64,000 nucleotides of DNA, taken from assembly GCF_024518835.1 (NCBI RefSeq), contig NZ_JANIGO010000003.1:1-64000 (forward strand), in the 5' to 3' direction. The position numbers were made by a program, and so were the translations under genes. Below the pieces are notes generated by a model. The model searched no databases and had not been told where the DNA came from. It saw only the letters and a program-made list of their open reading frames with translations. Positions 41,817 to 51,037 of the stretch are shown here, one piece after another; the stretch's first letter is position 1; the number at the start of each line of letters is the position of its first letter. This DNA is from Limnobacter humi. Lineage in GTDB: Bacteria > Pseudomonadota > Gammaproteobacteria > Burkholderiales > Burkholderiaceae_B.

Positions 41817-41845
41817 AAACCCACCAACACCTTGCTTGAGGCCCC

Positions 41846-42913
41846 ATGCTGAATTTGAAGGTCGCCGCCCGCTGGAAAAAAGACGACGGTCAATTGATTG
41901 AACTGGATGCACGCCTGCTTCAAGTGCTGGAAGCCATCCAGACTCACGGGTCGCTATCCCTTGCCTGCAAGGCACTGGGCGTGTCGTATCGCACCCTGTG
42001 GTCCCAAGTGCAAAACCTGAACAACCTCTTGGGTGAAGACATGATTGCCACCCAAGGCCGCGCAGGGGCATGCCTGACGCGCTTTGGTCACAAAGTGCTG
42101 TGGATGGTGGAGCAAGGCCAGGTCCGCATGGCCCCAGACTTGGGTGTCGTGGTTGAGCAGCTCAACGCCGAATGGCTGGATGTGGACTTGAACAAACCCT
42201 GGATCAGCCTGGCCATGAGCGACGACTACGCCTTGCAGAGCCTGTTCCAAAACACAGCACTGTACAAGCGCCTGCAAGTGTCGCTGCGCTGGTCAGGCAG
42301 CATTGCCGCCTTGTCAGCCCTCCACCGGGGAGAAGTGCGGGTGGCTGGTTGCCATTTGCCGGTGGGCCAGGCAGAACATTCCCATGTGCATCAGATCATG
42401 CGCAAATGGCTGCGGGGTGCCAACCTGTCAGTGATTGAACTGTTTGAACGTGAGGTGGGTTGGATGAGCCGCGCCGGTACGCGACAGCCCACGCTGGATG
42501 ATGTGGCCAAAAAACAGGCTTTGCTGGTCAATCGAAATTCAGCATCCTCCACACACCACCAACTCAACGCACTCATCACCAAGGCCTGCCTGAACCCGGA
42601 AGAATTACCCGGCTACTACCACGAAGAAAACTCCCACTTGGCTGTGGCCTGCACCATTGCAGCCGGGCATGGTGATTTGGGCCTGGGCATTCGGGCAGCC
42701 GCCGAGCACTACAAGCTGCATTTCCGCCCGGTGTCCACTGAACGTTATTTTTTGGTGCTGCACAGCAACGATTTGACTTTTCCAGCCATGGATATTCTGC
42801 TACCGTGGCTACGGTCCGACGAAGTATTGCAAGTCATTGAATCCACCTCAGGCTACCGTGTACCCAAGCTGGGCAACATCTCGCCGCTGGAAAACTTCTT
42901 GAACAGTTTGTAA
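41846..42913 (+). CDS. ModE/LysR-type HTH regulator with a periplasmic-binding-protein-like domain
   Basis: The 355-residue protein has an N-terminal winged helix like ModE/LysR (QVLEAIQTHGSLSLACKALGVSYRTLWSQVQNLNNLLG, residues about 25-62). It then has a PBP-like sensor (from about 120) with repeated alpha/beta pattern (LHRGEVRVAGCHLPVG; GHGDLGLGIRAAAEHY). It resembles one-component regulators for oxyanions or small organics. Whether it senses molybdate or tungstate for the AOR enzyme is only speculation. It is divergent from the SoxYZ-like gene and 268 bp upstream of the aldehyde dehydrogenase. Confidence 0.75.
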   Translation: MLNLKVAARWKKDDGQLIELDARLLQVLEAIQTHGSLSLACKALGVSYRTLWSQVQNLNNLLGEDMIATQGRAGACLTRFGHKVLWMVEQGQVRMAPDLGVVVEQLNAEWLDVDLNKPWISLAMSDDYALQSLFQNTALYKRLQVSLRWSGSIAALSALHRGEVRVAGCHLPVGQAEHSHVHQIMRKWLRGANLSVIELFEREVGWMSRAGTRQPTLDDVAKKQALLVNRNSASSTHHQLNALITKACLNPEELPGYYHEENSHLAVACTIAAGHGDLGLGIRAAAEHYKLHFRPVSTERYFLVLHSNDLTFPAMDILLPWLRSDEVLQVIESTSGYRVPKLGNISPLENFLNSL

Positions 42914-42947
42914 TTGTCGCGTCCGGCGTGTCGCCCAATTCAGCAGG

Positions 42948-42964
42948 TGTTTCAAAATGTCGCA
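42948..42964. promoter_or_regulatory. Weak activator-like site upstream of the aldehyde dehydrogenase
   Basis: TGTTTCAAAATGTCGCA keeps the left half-site TGTTTCA but only part of the right one (about 11 of 17 matches). It lies about 160 bp upstream of the -24 element. Confidence 0.4.
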
Positions 42965-42972
42965 ACGCAACA

Positions 42973-42998
42973 AAATTATGCAGCCCGTTGCATAATTT
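42973..42998. repeat. Perfect palindrome with 10-bp arms
   Basis: AAATTATGCA (42973-42982) and TGCATAATTT (42989-42998) are perfect inverted arms with the 6-bp spacer GCCCGT. There is no T tract, so a binding site for a dimeric regulator is more likely than a terminator. Confidence 0.7.
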
Positions 42999-43122
42999 CA
43001 TGCGCACAGTCGCATGGACGGCTTGATCGCCCCGCACTGAATTCAGCAACCCATTTCCGATTGTCTGCTCCTCTCTGCCCGGTTGTTTGCATCCTGCAGC
43101 CGAAGTCCGCTCCAAGGCTGGC

Positions 43123-43137
43123 TGGCATGCCCGTTGC
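43123..43137 (+). promoter_or_regulatory. Sigma-54 promoter of the aldehyde dehydrogenase
   Basis: TGGCATGCCCGTTGC fits TGGCAYG-N4-TTGC exactly. It lies 44 bp upstream of the start codon. Confidence 0.85.
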
Positions 43138-43181
43138 GCAAGGCCCTGCACCTTTACACACAACAACAGGAGTAGGGACTG

Positions 43182-44702
43182 ATGAACATGATTGACGAAT
43201 TGAAATTGGGCGTGGCCTTTCCGTTCAAATCCAAATATGACAACTTCATTGGCGGCAAATGGGTTGCACCCTTGAGCGGCCAATACTTTGACAACATCAC
43301 GCCAGTGACCGGGCAAGTGATCAACCAAATTGCCCGTTCGCAAGCAGAAGACATCGAATTGGCGCTGGACGCCGCACACGCCGCCAAGGACGCCTGGGGC
43401 AAACGCTCACCCACCGAACGCGCCACCATTCTGAACAAAGTGGCCGACCGCATGGAGCAAAACCTTCGCCTGCTGGCGGTGGCTGAAACACTGGACAATG
43501 GCAAGCCCCTGCGGGAAACCATGGCAGCCGATATTCCGTTGGCCATCGACCACTTCCGTTACTTTGCGGCTTGCCTGCGCTCCGAAGAAGGCAGCATTGC
43601 GGAAATCGATCACCAGACCTACGCCTACCACTTCAAGGAACCGCTGGGCGTGGTCGGCCAGATTATTCCCTGGAACTTCCCCATCCTGATGGCAGCCTGG
43701 AAATTGGCCCCGGCACTGGCAGCCGGTAACTGCGTGGTGTTGAAGCCAGCAGAGCAAACGCCCGCCTCCATTCTGGTGTTCATGGACCTGGTGGCCGACC
43801 TGCTGCCACCCGGTGTGTTGAACATCGTCAACGGGTTTGGGTTGGAAGCGGGCAAGCCGTTGGCTTCCAACAAGCGCATCGCCAAGATTGCCTTCACAGG
43901 CGAAACTTCCACCGGACGCCTCATCATGAGCTACGCCGCGCAAAACCTGATCCCGGTCACGCTCGAGTTGGGTGGCAAGTCGCCCAACGTGTTTTTCGAA
44001 GACATTATGGATGCAGACGACGCCTTTTTCGACAAAACCCTGGAAGGCTTTGCCATGTTTGCGCTGAATCAAGGCGAGGTCTGCACCTGTCCTTCCCGCG
44101 CGCTCATCCAGGAAAGTATCTATGACCAGTTCATGGAACGGGCCATCGACCGCGTCAGCAAAATCAAAATGGGCAACCCACTCGATGAGTCCACCATGAT
44201 TGGCGCGCAAGCCTCTTCTGAACAGCTTGAAAAAATCCTCAGCTACATCGACTTGGGCAAACAGGAAGGTGCCAAATGCCTGATTGGCGGCGAACAAAAC
44301 AAGCAAGGGGGCGACTTGGCTGGTGGCTATTATGTGAAGCCCACCGTGTTTGCAGGCCACAACAAGATGCGCATTTTTCAGGAAGAAATTTTTGGACCGG
44401 TGTTGTCGGTCACGACCTTCAAGGATGAGGCCGAAGCCCTGCAGATTGCCAACGACACCCTGTATGGCTTGGGTGCCGGCGTGTGGAGTCGGGATGGTTC
44501 CCGTGCATTCCGCATGGGGCGGGCCATTCAGGCAGGCCGTGTGTGGACCAACTGTTACCACCTGTACCCGGCGCACGCTGCCTTCGGTGGTTACAAGCAG
44601 TCGGGCATTGGCCGTGAAACCCACAAGATGATGTTGGACCATTACCAGCAAACGAAGAACCTGCTGGTGAGTTACAACCCCAACGCCCTGGGCTTTTTCT
44701 AA
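43182..44702 (+). CDS. exaC: NAD-dependent aldehyde dehydrogenase (ExaC/AcoD type)
   Basis: The 506-residue protein has the ALDH fold with [21 protein letters not shown], the NAD site FTGETSTGR, the general base in LELGGKSPN and the catalytic Cys in [11 protein letters not shown]. The doubled cysteine (CTC) is typical of the acetaldehyde-type enzymes induced with ethanol oxidation. It converts the aldehyde made by the PQQ dehydrogenase into acid in the cytoplasm. A ribosome site AGGAG precedes the ATG. It has a sigma-54 promoter and is followed by DUF779. Confidence 0.94.
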   Translation: MNMIDELKLGVAFPFKSKYDNFIGGKWVAPLSGQYFDNITPVTGQVINQIARSQAEDIELALDAAHAAKDAWGKRSPTERATILNKVADRMEQNLRLLAVAETLDNGKPLRETMAADIPLAIDHFRYFAACLRSEEGSIAEIDHQTYAYHFKEPLGVVGQIIPWNFPILMAAWKLAPALAAGNCVVLKPAEQTPASILVFMDLVADLLPPGVLNIVNGFGLEAGKPLASNKRIAKIAFTGETSTGRLIMSYAAQNLIPVTLELGGKSPNVFFEDIMDADDAFFDKTLEGFAMFALNQGEVCTCPSRALIQESIYDQFMERAIDRVSKIKMGNPLDESTMIGAQASSEQLEKILSYIDLGKQEGAKCLIGGEQNKQGGDLAGGYYVKPTVFAGHNKMRIFQEEIFGPVLSVTTFKDEAEALQIANDTLYGLGAGVWSRDGSRAFRMGRAIQAGRVWTNCYHLYPAHAAFGGYKQSGIGRETHKMMLDHYQQTKNLLVSYNPNALGFF

Positions 44703-44798
44703 ACACCGTCGGTCTACACACCGATTGTGTTGAATCATCAACCGCCGTTACCGAGCCGGGTTCGGCGGTTGTTCACCTGCATTTTTTGGAGGCCTTGC

Positions 44799-45173
44799 AT
44801 GCTTGGTCGAGTCAGTTGCACACCCGAAGCCGAAGCGTTGATTGCTCAACTCAAAGCGCAACATGGTGAGGTGATGTTTCACCAGAGTGGCGGTTGTTGC
44901 GACGGCAGTGCCCCCATGCTGTTTCCCCGCCATGAATTTCCGCTGGGGCCTTCCGATGTGAAGTTGGGTGAGATTGGCGGCGTGCCGTTTTACATGAGTG
45001 AATCGCAGTTTTCCTATTGGGAACACACACACCTGATCATTGACGTGGTCAAGGGCAATGGTGGCATGTTCAGCCTGGAGCGGCCCACCGGCCTTCGCTT
45101 CCTGACACGCTCCAGACTGTACTCCGACAACGAGTTTTCGACTTTGCCACCGATTGAACGGGTTACGGCTTAA
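44799..45173 (+). CDS. DUF779 protein, aldehyde-dehydrogenase companion
   Basis: The 124-residue protein contains HQSGGCCDGSAPMLF and YWEHTHLIIDVVKGNGGMFSLE, the DUF779 signature, with a vicinal cysteine pair. These genes accompany acetaldehyde-type aldehyde dehydrogenases in many bacteria; the role is unknown. The ATG at 44799 has GGAGG upstream. It lies 96 bp after exaC, probably on the same transcript, and its last 11 bp overlap the opposite-strand gene. Confidence 0.88.
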   Translation: MLGRVSCTPEAEALIAQLKAQHGEVMFHQSGGCCDGSAPMLFPRHEFPLGPSDVKLGEIGGVPFYMSESQFSYWEHTHLIIDVVKGNGGMFSLERPTGLRFLTRSRLYSDNEFSTLPPIERVTA

Positions 45174-45573
45174 CCACCACCACAAAGAGATTGCGCAAGC
45201 GCTCCAGGGTGTCGTGCACATAACGCTCCAATGCCCACAGCGGCACGTCGTTCAGCAACATGCGCTGTTGGAACTGCACATGATGGCCCGTTTCATCCAA
45301 ACAGAAACAGGCTGGCAGTGCACACTGTGCCAGCATGTCGCGATTCAAACTCAGCAAATGGGCCAGCGTTGCTGCATCAACAATCCTGAACATCGTCAGG
45401 GTGAAGATGAACACCACACTGGCGGGCATCCCCTCTGTTTCAACCAATGCCAGCGACAAGCGCGCATCGTCCAGGTCCACGGCGGGCTGTTCGATGTGCA
45501 GGGGCTTTCCTACAACGCGCGCAACTTGCACCAGCAACTGCGAAAATCCCGCTCTGGCCAGTGCATCAGGCAT
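45163..45573 (-). CDS. CesT-like (type III secretion chaperone fold) protein, tentative
   Basis: The 136-residue protein (MPDALARAGFSQLLVQVARV onward) has an order like small type III chaperones of the CesT group. A first helix is followed by the strand pair LSLALVETEGMPASVVFIF, then a helix, FCLDETGHHVQFQQRMLLND and a final helix YVHDTLERLRNL. I make this call from pattern only. Its start overlaps the end of the hydroxyacid dehydrogenase gene by 8 bp, so the two are coupled. No type III secretion genes are in the window. Confidence 0.45.
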   Translation of the reverse strand: MPDALARAGFSQLLVQVARVVGKPLHIEQPAVDLDDARLSLALVETEGMPASVVFIFTLTMFRIVDAATLAHLLSLNRDMLAQCALPACFCLDETGHHVQFQQRMLLNDVPLWALERYVHDTLERLRNLFVVVVKP

Positions 45574-46750
45574 TGAGGCGCCCTTGCGACTGAACTCGGT
45601 CCAGGAACATCTTCCGGGCCTGATCAACCACCGCGTCGCCCATTTTTTCGCTGGCCTCCACGGTTTGACCGCCCACATGCGGGGTAGCCACCACATTGGG
45701 GTGGCGCGCCAGGCGATCGCTCACGCTGCCGGCAGGCGCAGGGTCCTGAACAAACACATCAATACCGGCGCCGCCGATCGCACCACTGTCCAATGCAGCC
45801 AACAATGAAGCCTCGTCAACAACCCCACCCCGTGCCGCATTCACAATGACAGCGTTGCGGCCAGACAGTTGCTGGATCTGCCGTTCCCCAATCATGCCGC
45901 GCGTGGTGTTGTCCAGGGGAACATGCAGGGTTAGAACATCGGACCGTTCACACAGTTCATCCAGGGACACATATGAACTCAAATAGGCTGGCAATTCGCC
46001 CGGTGCAGCCTTGCGACGCGCCGAGGCCAGGCCGATCACGTCCATACCCAACGCCTTGGCGGCAGTGCCGACCACCCCACCAATTCGCCCAACACCGATG
46101 ATGCCAAGGGTTTTACCCCCCAATTCCGAGCCGGTGAGCACAGTGCGATTCCATTCCCCGGATTTGACCCGGGCATCGGCCTGCGGAATCTTCCGTTTGA
46201 CAGCCAACATCAATGCCAGAGCGTGTTCGGCTGTACTTTGGGTATTGACATCGGGTGTGTTGGTGTAGCCAATCCCTTGGGTATCCAGGTAGTCCATGTT
46301 CAGGTTGTCCATGCCGGTGCCAGCGCGCAACACAAACTTTGGGCGGTCCTCGGCGGACAGCCGTTCAATCAAATCCTGATTAACCTTGCAATTGCCCCGC
46401 ACCACCAGCAAATCAGTGCATTCGCCTTTCATGGCATTGATCACCGCTTCGGTGAGCTCATCGGGTGAGCCTTTGATAACAGGCAGGGATGTTACCTTGG
46501 CCTCATCGGCAGACAGGCGTTGGATGCGGGCGGATGCGGTGGGGCCCATGGGTTCAGCCAACAGGACTTTGATCGGCGCAGCGGTGTCTCGAGCACCGGC
46601 ACTTGCCAGAACATCGCCCATGGGACGGGTATGGCTGCGTGCTGGCGCCACGGTTGCCCGCTGGGCAGTGCGGGCGGACCATGGATGTGCAATCGGCTGA
46701 ACATGGGCTGGGCTGGCCCAGGTTGGATTGGCAATGGATGGACGGGTCAT
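45566..46750 (-). CDS. D-2-hydroxyacid dehydrogenase (SerA-like) with a disordered N-terminal extension
   Basis: Residues about 60-394 form a D-isomer-specific 2-hydroxyacid dehydrogenase: NAD motif LGIIGVGRIGGVVG, NAARGGVVDEASL with the active-site Arg, and the catalytic His in PHVGGQT. Phosphoglycerate, tartronate-like or other hydroxyacids are possible substrates. The first 60 residues are Ala/Pro/Ser/Arg rich and not part of the fold. The start at 46750 has GAGAGAG upstream. It precedes the CesT-like gene and follows a LysR gene in the same direction. Confidence 0.85.
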   Translation of the reverse strand: MTRPSIANPTWASPAHVQPIAHPWSARTAQRATVAPARSHTRPMGDVLASAGARDTAAPIKVLLAEPMGPTASARIQRLSADEAKVTSLPVIKGSPDELTEAVINAMKGECTDLLVVRGNCKVNQDLIERLSAEDRPKFVLRAGTGMDNLNMDYLDTQGIGYTNTPDVNTQSTAEHALALMLAVKRKIPQADARVKSGEWNRTVLTGSELGGKTLGIIGVGRIGGVVGTAAKALGMDVIGLASARRKAAPGELPAYLSSYVSLDELCERSDVLTLHVPLDNTTRGMIGERQIQQLSGRNAVIVNAARGGVVDEASLLAALDSGAIGGAGIDVFVQDPAPAGSVSDRLARHPNVVATPHVGGQTVEASEKMGDAVVDQARKMFLDRVQSQGRLNA

Positions 46751-46822
46751 GTGGCTCTCTCTGGATGCGTTGTTTTTAAGGACAGCTAAGTGGTCCAACA
46801 ACACCCTGAGGTTCAACTTGAT

Positions 46823-47746
46823 TCAAGTCCGGGCGTGAACAGCATCCGGCCTACCCGACAGGCAGTCGGTGAGAAATTCCACGCAAACCCGCAAACGCGC
46901 AGAGCTGGCCAGTCTGGACGGGTAAACCGCGTAAACATTGGCCTCCTGGCTGTAGGCCGGCAACACCCGAACCAGTTTGCGGCTTCGAATAAACGGTGCC
47001 ACATCCCAGACACTGCGAAGTCCAATCCCGTGGCCATCCAGCATCCATTGCCGGACAACTTCCCCATTGTTGGACGACAAAGCCCCCTGAACCTTCACGG
47101 TTTCCTCACCGTTGGGGCCAGCCAGAACCCAACGCCCGGGCTGCTGGTCACGTTCCCGAATTACCAGGCACTCATGAAGTTGCAAATCCTGCAGCGTGCT
47201 CAATGGCGGCGCCGCCCGAAGATAACCCGGACTGGCACACAGAATCCGTTGGTTGCGGGCAATTTGACGGGAAATCAGATCTGGTTCGACCACCTCCCCC
47301 AGGCGAATATCCAGATGAAAACCCTCGGTGAGCAAATCCACTCGCCGGTCGAGCAGTTCGAGCTGCACTTGCAATTCCGGGTAAGTCTGTACCAACCGAG
47401 ACAAGGCCGGCGCCACCCGGGCTCGCCCATAGCCAGAACTGGAGCACACCCGCAACAACCCCCTGGGCATGGAGCGCTCTGCAGACATGGCGTCCAGAAG
47501 GTCTTGCGCGGAGTCCAACACGCGCTGCCCCCACTCCAGCACGGTCTCACCGACCGCGGTGGGAGACAGACGGCGGGTGGTGCGGTGAAACAACTTCAAA
47601 CCCAAGCGACTTTCCACCTGCGCCAACCTTTTGCTGATGTAAGCGGCCGATACACCCATGTTGTCTGCGCAAGCAGACAGGGAGCCGCTGTGGCGCAGGC
47701 GGATGATCAGTTCAAGTTCGTCCAGTGAGGGGGTTTTATTCGTCAT
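46823..47746 (-). CDS. LysR-family regulator
   Basis: The 307-residue protein has an N-terminal LysR HTH (SLSACADNMGVSAAYISKRLAQVESRLGLKLFHRTTRRLSPT, residues about 20-62) and an effector domain of alpha/beta type. It is divergent from a tartrate dehydrogenase gene, with the palindrome TAACC-GTTT-GGTTA in between. It probably controls that gene in response to a hydroxy-dicarboxylate. Its minus-strand neighbours include the hydroxyacid dehydrogenase. Confidence 0.9.
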   Translation of the reverse strand: MTNKTPSLDELELIIRLRHSGSLSACADNMGVSAAYISKRLAQVESRLGLKLFHRTTRRLSPTAVGETVLEWGQRVLDSAQDLLDAMSAERSMPRGLLRVCSSSGYGRARVAPALSRLVQTYPELQVQLELLDRRVDLLTEGFHLDIRLGEVVEPDLISRQIARNQRILCASPGYLRAAPPLSTLQDLQLHECLVIRERDQQPGRWVLAGPNGEETVKVQGALSSNNGEVVRQWMLDGHGIGLRSVWDVAPFIRSRKLVRVLPAYSQEANVYAVYPSRLASSARLRVCVEFLTDCLSGRPDAVHART

Positions 47747-47750
47747 TACT

Positions 47751-47764
47751 TAACCGTTTGGTTA
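47751..47764. promoter_or_regulatory. Likely LysR binding palindrome
   Basis: TAACCGTTTGGTTA has perfect 5-bp arms around GTTT. It sits just ahead of the LysR gene and about 90 bp from the tartrate dehydrogenase start, the usual autoregulatory place. Confidence 0.5.
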
Positions 47765-47855
47765 TTAATATTTCAACATATTATCTGTTTATCAACATTT
47801 TGGTTTATGGATAAGATGGGCGGGTGTTTTGAACAACCCAACATCAGGAGAAATG

Positions 47856-48935
47856 ATGACAAGCCGAAAAATCGCTGTATTGCCGGGTGACGGCATTGGC
47901 AATGAAGTCGCACCCGAAGGACTTCGCGTGCTGGAAGCAGCCGCAAGACGCTACGACCTTGACCTGCAGTTCACCCACTTTGACTGGGCGCACTGTGACT
48001 ACTACCTGAAACACGGCAAGATGATGCCGGACAACTGGTTTGAACAACTGGTGGACTTCGATGCCCTGTTTTTTGGTGCAGTGGGCTGGCCCGACAAGGT
48101 TCCCGATCACATTTCCCTGTGGGGCTCATTGCTGAAATTCCGTCGCGAATTTGACCAGTATGTGAACTTGCGTCCAGTGCGACTCATGCCCGGCATCCCC
48201 TGCCCGTTGGCCAACAAAAAAGTGGGCGACATCGATTTCTATGTGGTTCGTGAAAACACGGAAGGCGAATATTCATCCGTCGGGGGGCGCATGTTTGAAG
48301 GCACCGACCGAGAAACCGTGTTGCAAGAGGCCGTGTTCACCCGCAAAGGCACCGACCGTATTTTGAAATATGCCTTTGACCTGGCTCAAAGCCGTCCGAA
48401 AAAACACCTCACCTCCGCCACCAAGTCCAATGGCATCGCCATCAGCATGCCTTATTGGGATGAACGCGTCGAAGCCATGGGCAAACAATATCCAGACGTT
48501 CGGTGGGACAAATACCATGTTGACATTCTGGCAGCACGTTTCGTGTTGAGTCCCGAACGATTTGATGTGGTGGTGGCCTCCAACCTGTTTGGAGACATCC
48601 TGTCGGACCTGGGCCCTGCCTGTACAGGCACCATCGGCATTGCCCCATCCGCCAACCTCAACCCGGACGGACAGTTCCCATCCTTGTTTGAACCAGTGCA
48701 TGGGTCAGCCCCGGATATTTATGGCAAAAACATTGCCAACCCCATCGCCATGATCTGGTCTGGCGCGATGATGCTCGACTCCATCGGTAAAGGGGAGCCT
48801 CAGTTCAAGGCAGCCCATGACGCCATTCTCAAAGCCATCGAAACCGTGTTGGTGGAAGGTCCTCGCACACCAGACATGGGCGGCAACGCCAACACCAGCG
48901 ATGTGGGCAAGGCCATTGCGGACTGTGTGAAGTAA
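47856..48935 (+). CDS. ttuC: Tartrate dehydrogenase / D-malate dehydrogenase family
   Basis: The 359-residue protein belongs to the isocitrate/isopropylmalate/tartrate dehydrogenase family: VLPGDGIGNEV at the start, SLLKFRREFDQYVNLRPVRLMPG and VRENTEGEYSSVGGR, with metal-binding Asp in VVASNLFGDILSDLG. It oxidises tartrate or D-malate with NAD+ and a divalent metal. The second of two adjacent ATGs (47856) is chosen, with AGGAG 5 bp upstream. It is convergent with the DctPQM operon, which may import the same acids. Confidence 0.9.
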   Translation: MTSRKIAVLPGDGIGNEVAPEGLRVLEAAARRYDLDLQFTHFDWAHCDYYLKHGKMMPDNWFEQLVDFDALFFGAVGWPDKVPDHISLWGSLLKFRREFDQYVNLRPVRLMPGIPCPLANKKVGDIDFYVVRENTEGEYSSVGGRMFEGTDRETVLQEAVFTRKGTDRILKYAFDLAQSRPKKHLTSATKSNGIAISMPYWDERVEAMGKQYPDVRWDKYHVDILAARFVLSPERFDVVVASNLFGDILSDLGPACTGTIGIAPSANLNPDGQFPSLFEPVHGSAPDIYGKNIANPIAMIWSGAMMLDSIGKGEPQFKAAHDAILKAIETVLVEGPRTPDMGGNANTSDVGKAIADCVK

Positions 48936-49055
48936 ATCTGCCTTAAAACACCGCGCGGTGCCAAGAGATATTCCGGCATTGCGCGGGTTCTGACAACTTC
49001 CAACACCCACACCGAAGCGCGAGCGTTTCGCATTCCCTTAGTAACAGCAAAAAAA

Positions 49056-49076
49056 GAGGCTCACACTGTGAGCCTC
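49056..49076 (-). terminator. Terminator of the DctPQM operon
   Basis: GAGGCTCACA-C-TGTGAGCCTC is a near-perfect hairpin whose minus-strand 3' side runs into a T tract (A run at 49049-49055). It lies 35 bp beyond the DctM stop. Confidence 0.85.
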
Positions 49077-49110
49077 CCGAGACAACAAATAATGACTGAC
49101 TTCAGTGTCG

Positions 49111-50394
49111 CTAGATCATGCCCAAGTAGCGTGGCAGTGCCAGGGACAATGCAGGCCAGTAAGTGACCAACACCAGGAATACCAGCATGGTGAGCAACCA
49201 TGGCCAGACAGCCACGGTCAGCTCCGTGATACCCATTTTGGTAATGCCAGATGCCACATACAGGTTCAAACCCACCGGCGGATGGCACATGCCCACTTCC
49301 ATGTTGACCACCATCAAAATGCCGAAGTGAACTGGGTCAATGCCCAGCTTGATGGCAATGGGGAACATGATGGGTGCGAAAATCAGCACGATGGAGGATG
49401 GTTCCATGAAGTTACCAGCCACCAGAAGGATAATGTTCACCGCCAGCAGGAAGCCGATGACACCCAAGCCGCTATTGACGATGATGTCGGCCAAGGCCTG
49501 GGGAATCTGCTCATTGGTCATCACAAACGAGAACAGAACCGCGTTGGTGATGATGTACAGCAACATGGCAGACATGTTGGCTGAGTTCAGCAGAATCTTC
49601 GGAATGGACGCAATGGTCATGTCCTTGTAGACAAACACCGCGATGATGAATGCATACACCGCACTCATGGCTGCTGCTTCCGTGGGCGTAAACAAGCCGG
49701 TGTAAATACCGCCCATCACCACCACAATCAACATCAAGCCCCAGAAAGCATCTTTGAATGCTTTGAAACGCTCGGCCATGGACGCCTTGGGTTGGCGTGG
49801 ATAGTCATTTTTCCAGGCACGGTACCAGGTGGTCACGCCCAGGAAAAAGGCCAGCAGAATGCCGGGAACCACACCCGCCATGAACAGGGCACCCACCGAT
49901 GTGTTGGTGGCCACCGAGTACATCACCATGACGATGGACGGCGGAATGAGAATACCCAAGGCGCCGGAGGTGGTAATCACACCCGCACCAAAACGCGGTG
50001 GGAAACCAGCCTTGACCATGGCAGGCAACAGGATGGAGCCAATGGCCACCACGGTGGCAGGCGATGAGCCCGACACAGCAGCAAACAATGCACAAGCCAA
50101 CACACCACCCAAGCCCAAACCACCATACCAATGACCGACCATGGCGGTGGCAAACCGGATCATGCGTTTGGCCACCCCACCATGCGTGAGGAAGTTACCC
50201 GCCAAAATAAAAAACGGGATTGCCATGATCTCGAACTTCTCAATGCCTGTGAACAGCTTCAAGGCCACCGATTCCAACGGCACGTTGGTCATGGTGAACA
50301 AAAAGGTGAGAACCGTCAGACCCAGTGAAATAGAGATGGGCATGCCAGTGAGCATCAAGCCCAGCAGCAATACAAAAATGATGAATGCATTCAT
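49111..50394 (-). CDS. dctM: TRAP transporter large permease DctM
   Basis: The 427-residue protein has about twelve membrane helices and DctM stretches such as MIRFATAMVGHWYGGLGLGGVLACALFAAVSGSSPATV (residues about 77-115) and FGAGVITTSGALGILIPPSIVMVMYS. It is the transport subunit of a sodium-driven C4-dicarboxylate-type TRAP system, working with DctQ (2 bp upstream) and DctP. Proximity to tartrate dehydrogenase suggests hydroxy-dicarboxylate uptake. Confidence 0.95.
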   Translation of the reverse strand: MNAFIIFVLLLGLMLTGMPISISLGLTVLTFLFTMTNVPLESVALKLFTGIEKFEIMAIPFFILAGNFLTHGGVAKRMIRFATAMVGHWYGGLGLGGVLACALFAAVSGSSPATVVAIGSILLPAMVKAGFPPRFGAGVITTSGALGILIPPSIVMVMYSVATNTSVGALFMAGVVPGILLAFFLGVTTWYRAWKNDYPRQPKASMAERFKAFKDAFWGLMLIVVVMGGIYTGLFTPTEAAAMSAVYAFIIAVFVYKDMTIASIPKILLNSANMSAMLLYIITNAVLFSFVMTNEQIPQALADIIVNSGLGVIGFLLAVNIILLVAGNFMEPSSIVLIFAPIMFPIAIKLGIDPVHFGILMVVNMEVGMCHPPVGLNLYVASGITKMGITELTVAVWPWLLTMLVFLVLVTYWPALSLALPRYLGMI

Positions 50395-50396
50395 GG

Positions 50397-51011
50397 TTAT
50401 TTGACCTCGGCGGTGTCTTCGTCGTCCAGACCGTCTACATGGCCGTGGTCGTGGTGAGGCAATTCACCGGTTTTGATAAATTGAACAGCCACCTGCAGGA
50501 AACGGGTGCACATCAGGTACGAGCCCAGCGGAATTGCGCTGTACACCGTCCAGGTTCTCCATTCCAGGTCAGGGGTTGTCGGGCCTTCGTAGAGGCCGTC
50601 CATGTTGCCGCCGAACCAGCTGTAGAAGGCATAGTGGGCACCGTTGTCCCACACAAAGGTTGCGCCCAATGTGCCAACCACCGCAGTGAACAGAGCACCA
50701 GCCAGCAGACCAAACACAATGAACTTGTTACGCCAGGGTGTGCTCAGTTTGTTGATGAGCACGTCCACACCCACGTGGATGCCCGTGCGCACACCGTACG
50801 CAGCGCCAAACTTGGCCATCCACACGAACATGATGATGCAGAGCTCTTGAGCCCAGGCCATGTTGATGGACAAAACGAAATCTTGAACAACAGGAATGTC
50901 GAAACCTGACAGGTACCGATGAACCACCGCCACGAAAATGATCAACGTGGCGGCGCCCATCAGAAACGTGATCAAGGCTTCTTCAAGGTGGTCAAAAACC
51001 TTGGATAGCAT
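50397..51011 (-). CDS. dctQ: TRAP transporter small permease DctQ
   Basis: The 204-residue protein has four membrane helices and the DctQ pattern (FLMGAATLIIFVAVVHRYLSG; WAQELCIIMFVWMAKFGAAYGVRTGIHVGVD). An insertion after the third helix makes it a little longer than usual, and the C-terminal tail is His/Asp rich (HHDHGHVDGLDDEDTAE). It lies between dctP and dctM in the same operon. Confidence 0.93.
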   Translation of the reverse strand: MLSKVFDHLEEALITFLMGAATLIIFVAVVHRYLSGFDIPVVQDFVLSINMAWAQELCIIMFVWMAKFGAAYGVRTGIHVGVDVLINKLSTPWRNKFIVFGLLAGALFTAVVGTLGATFVWDNGAHYAFYSWFGGNMDGLYEGPTTPDLEWRTWTVYSAIPLGSYLMCTRFLQVAVQFIKTGELPHHDHGHVDGLDDEDTAEVK

Positions 51012-51037
51012 TTGAATCTCCGCTTCTGATGGAGTGA

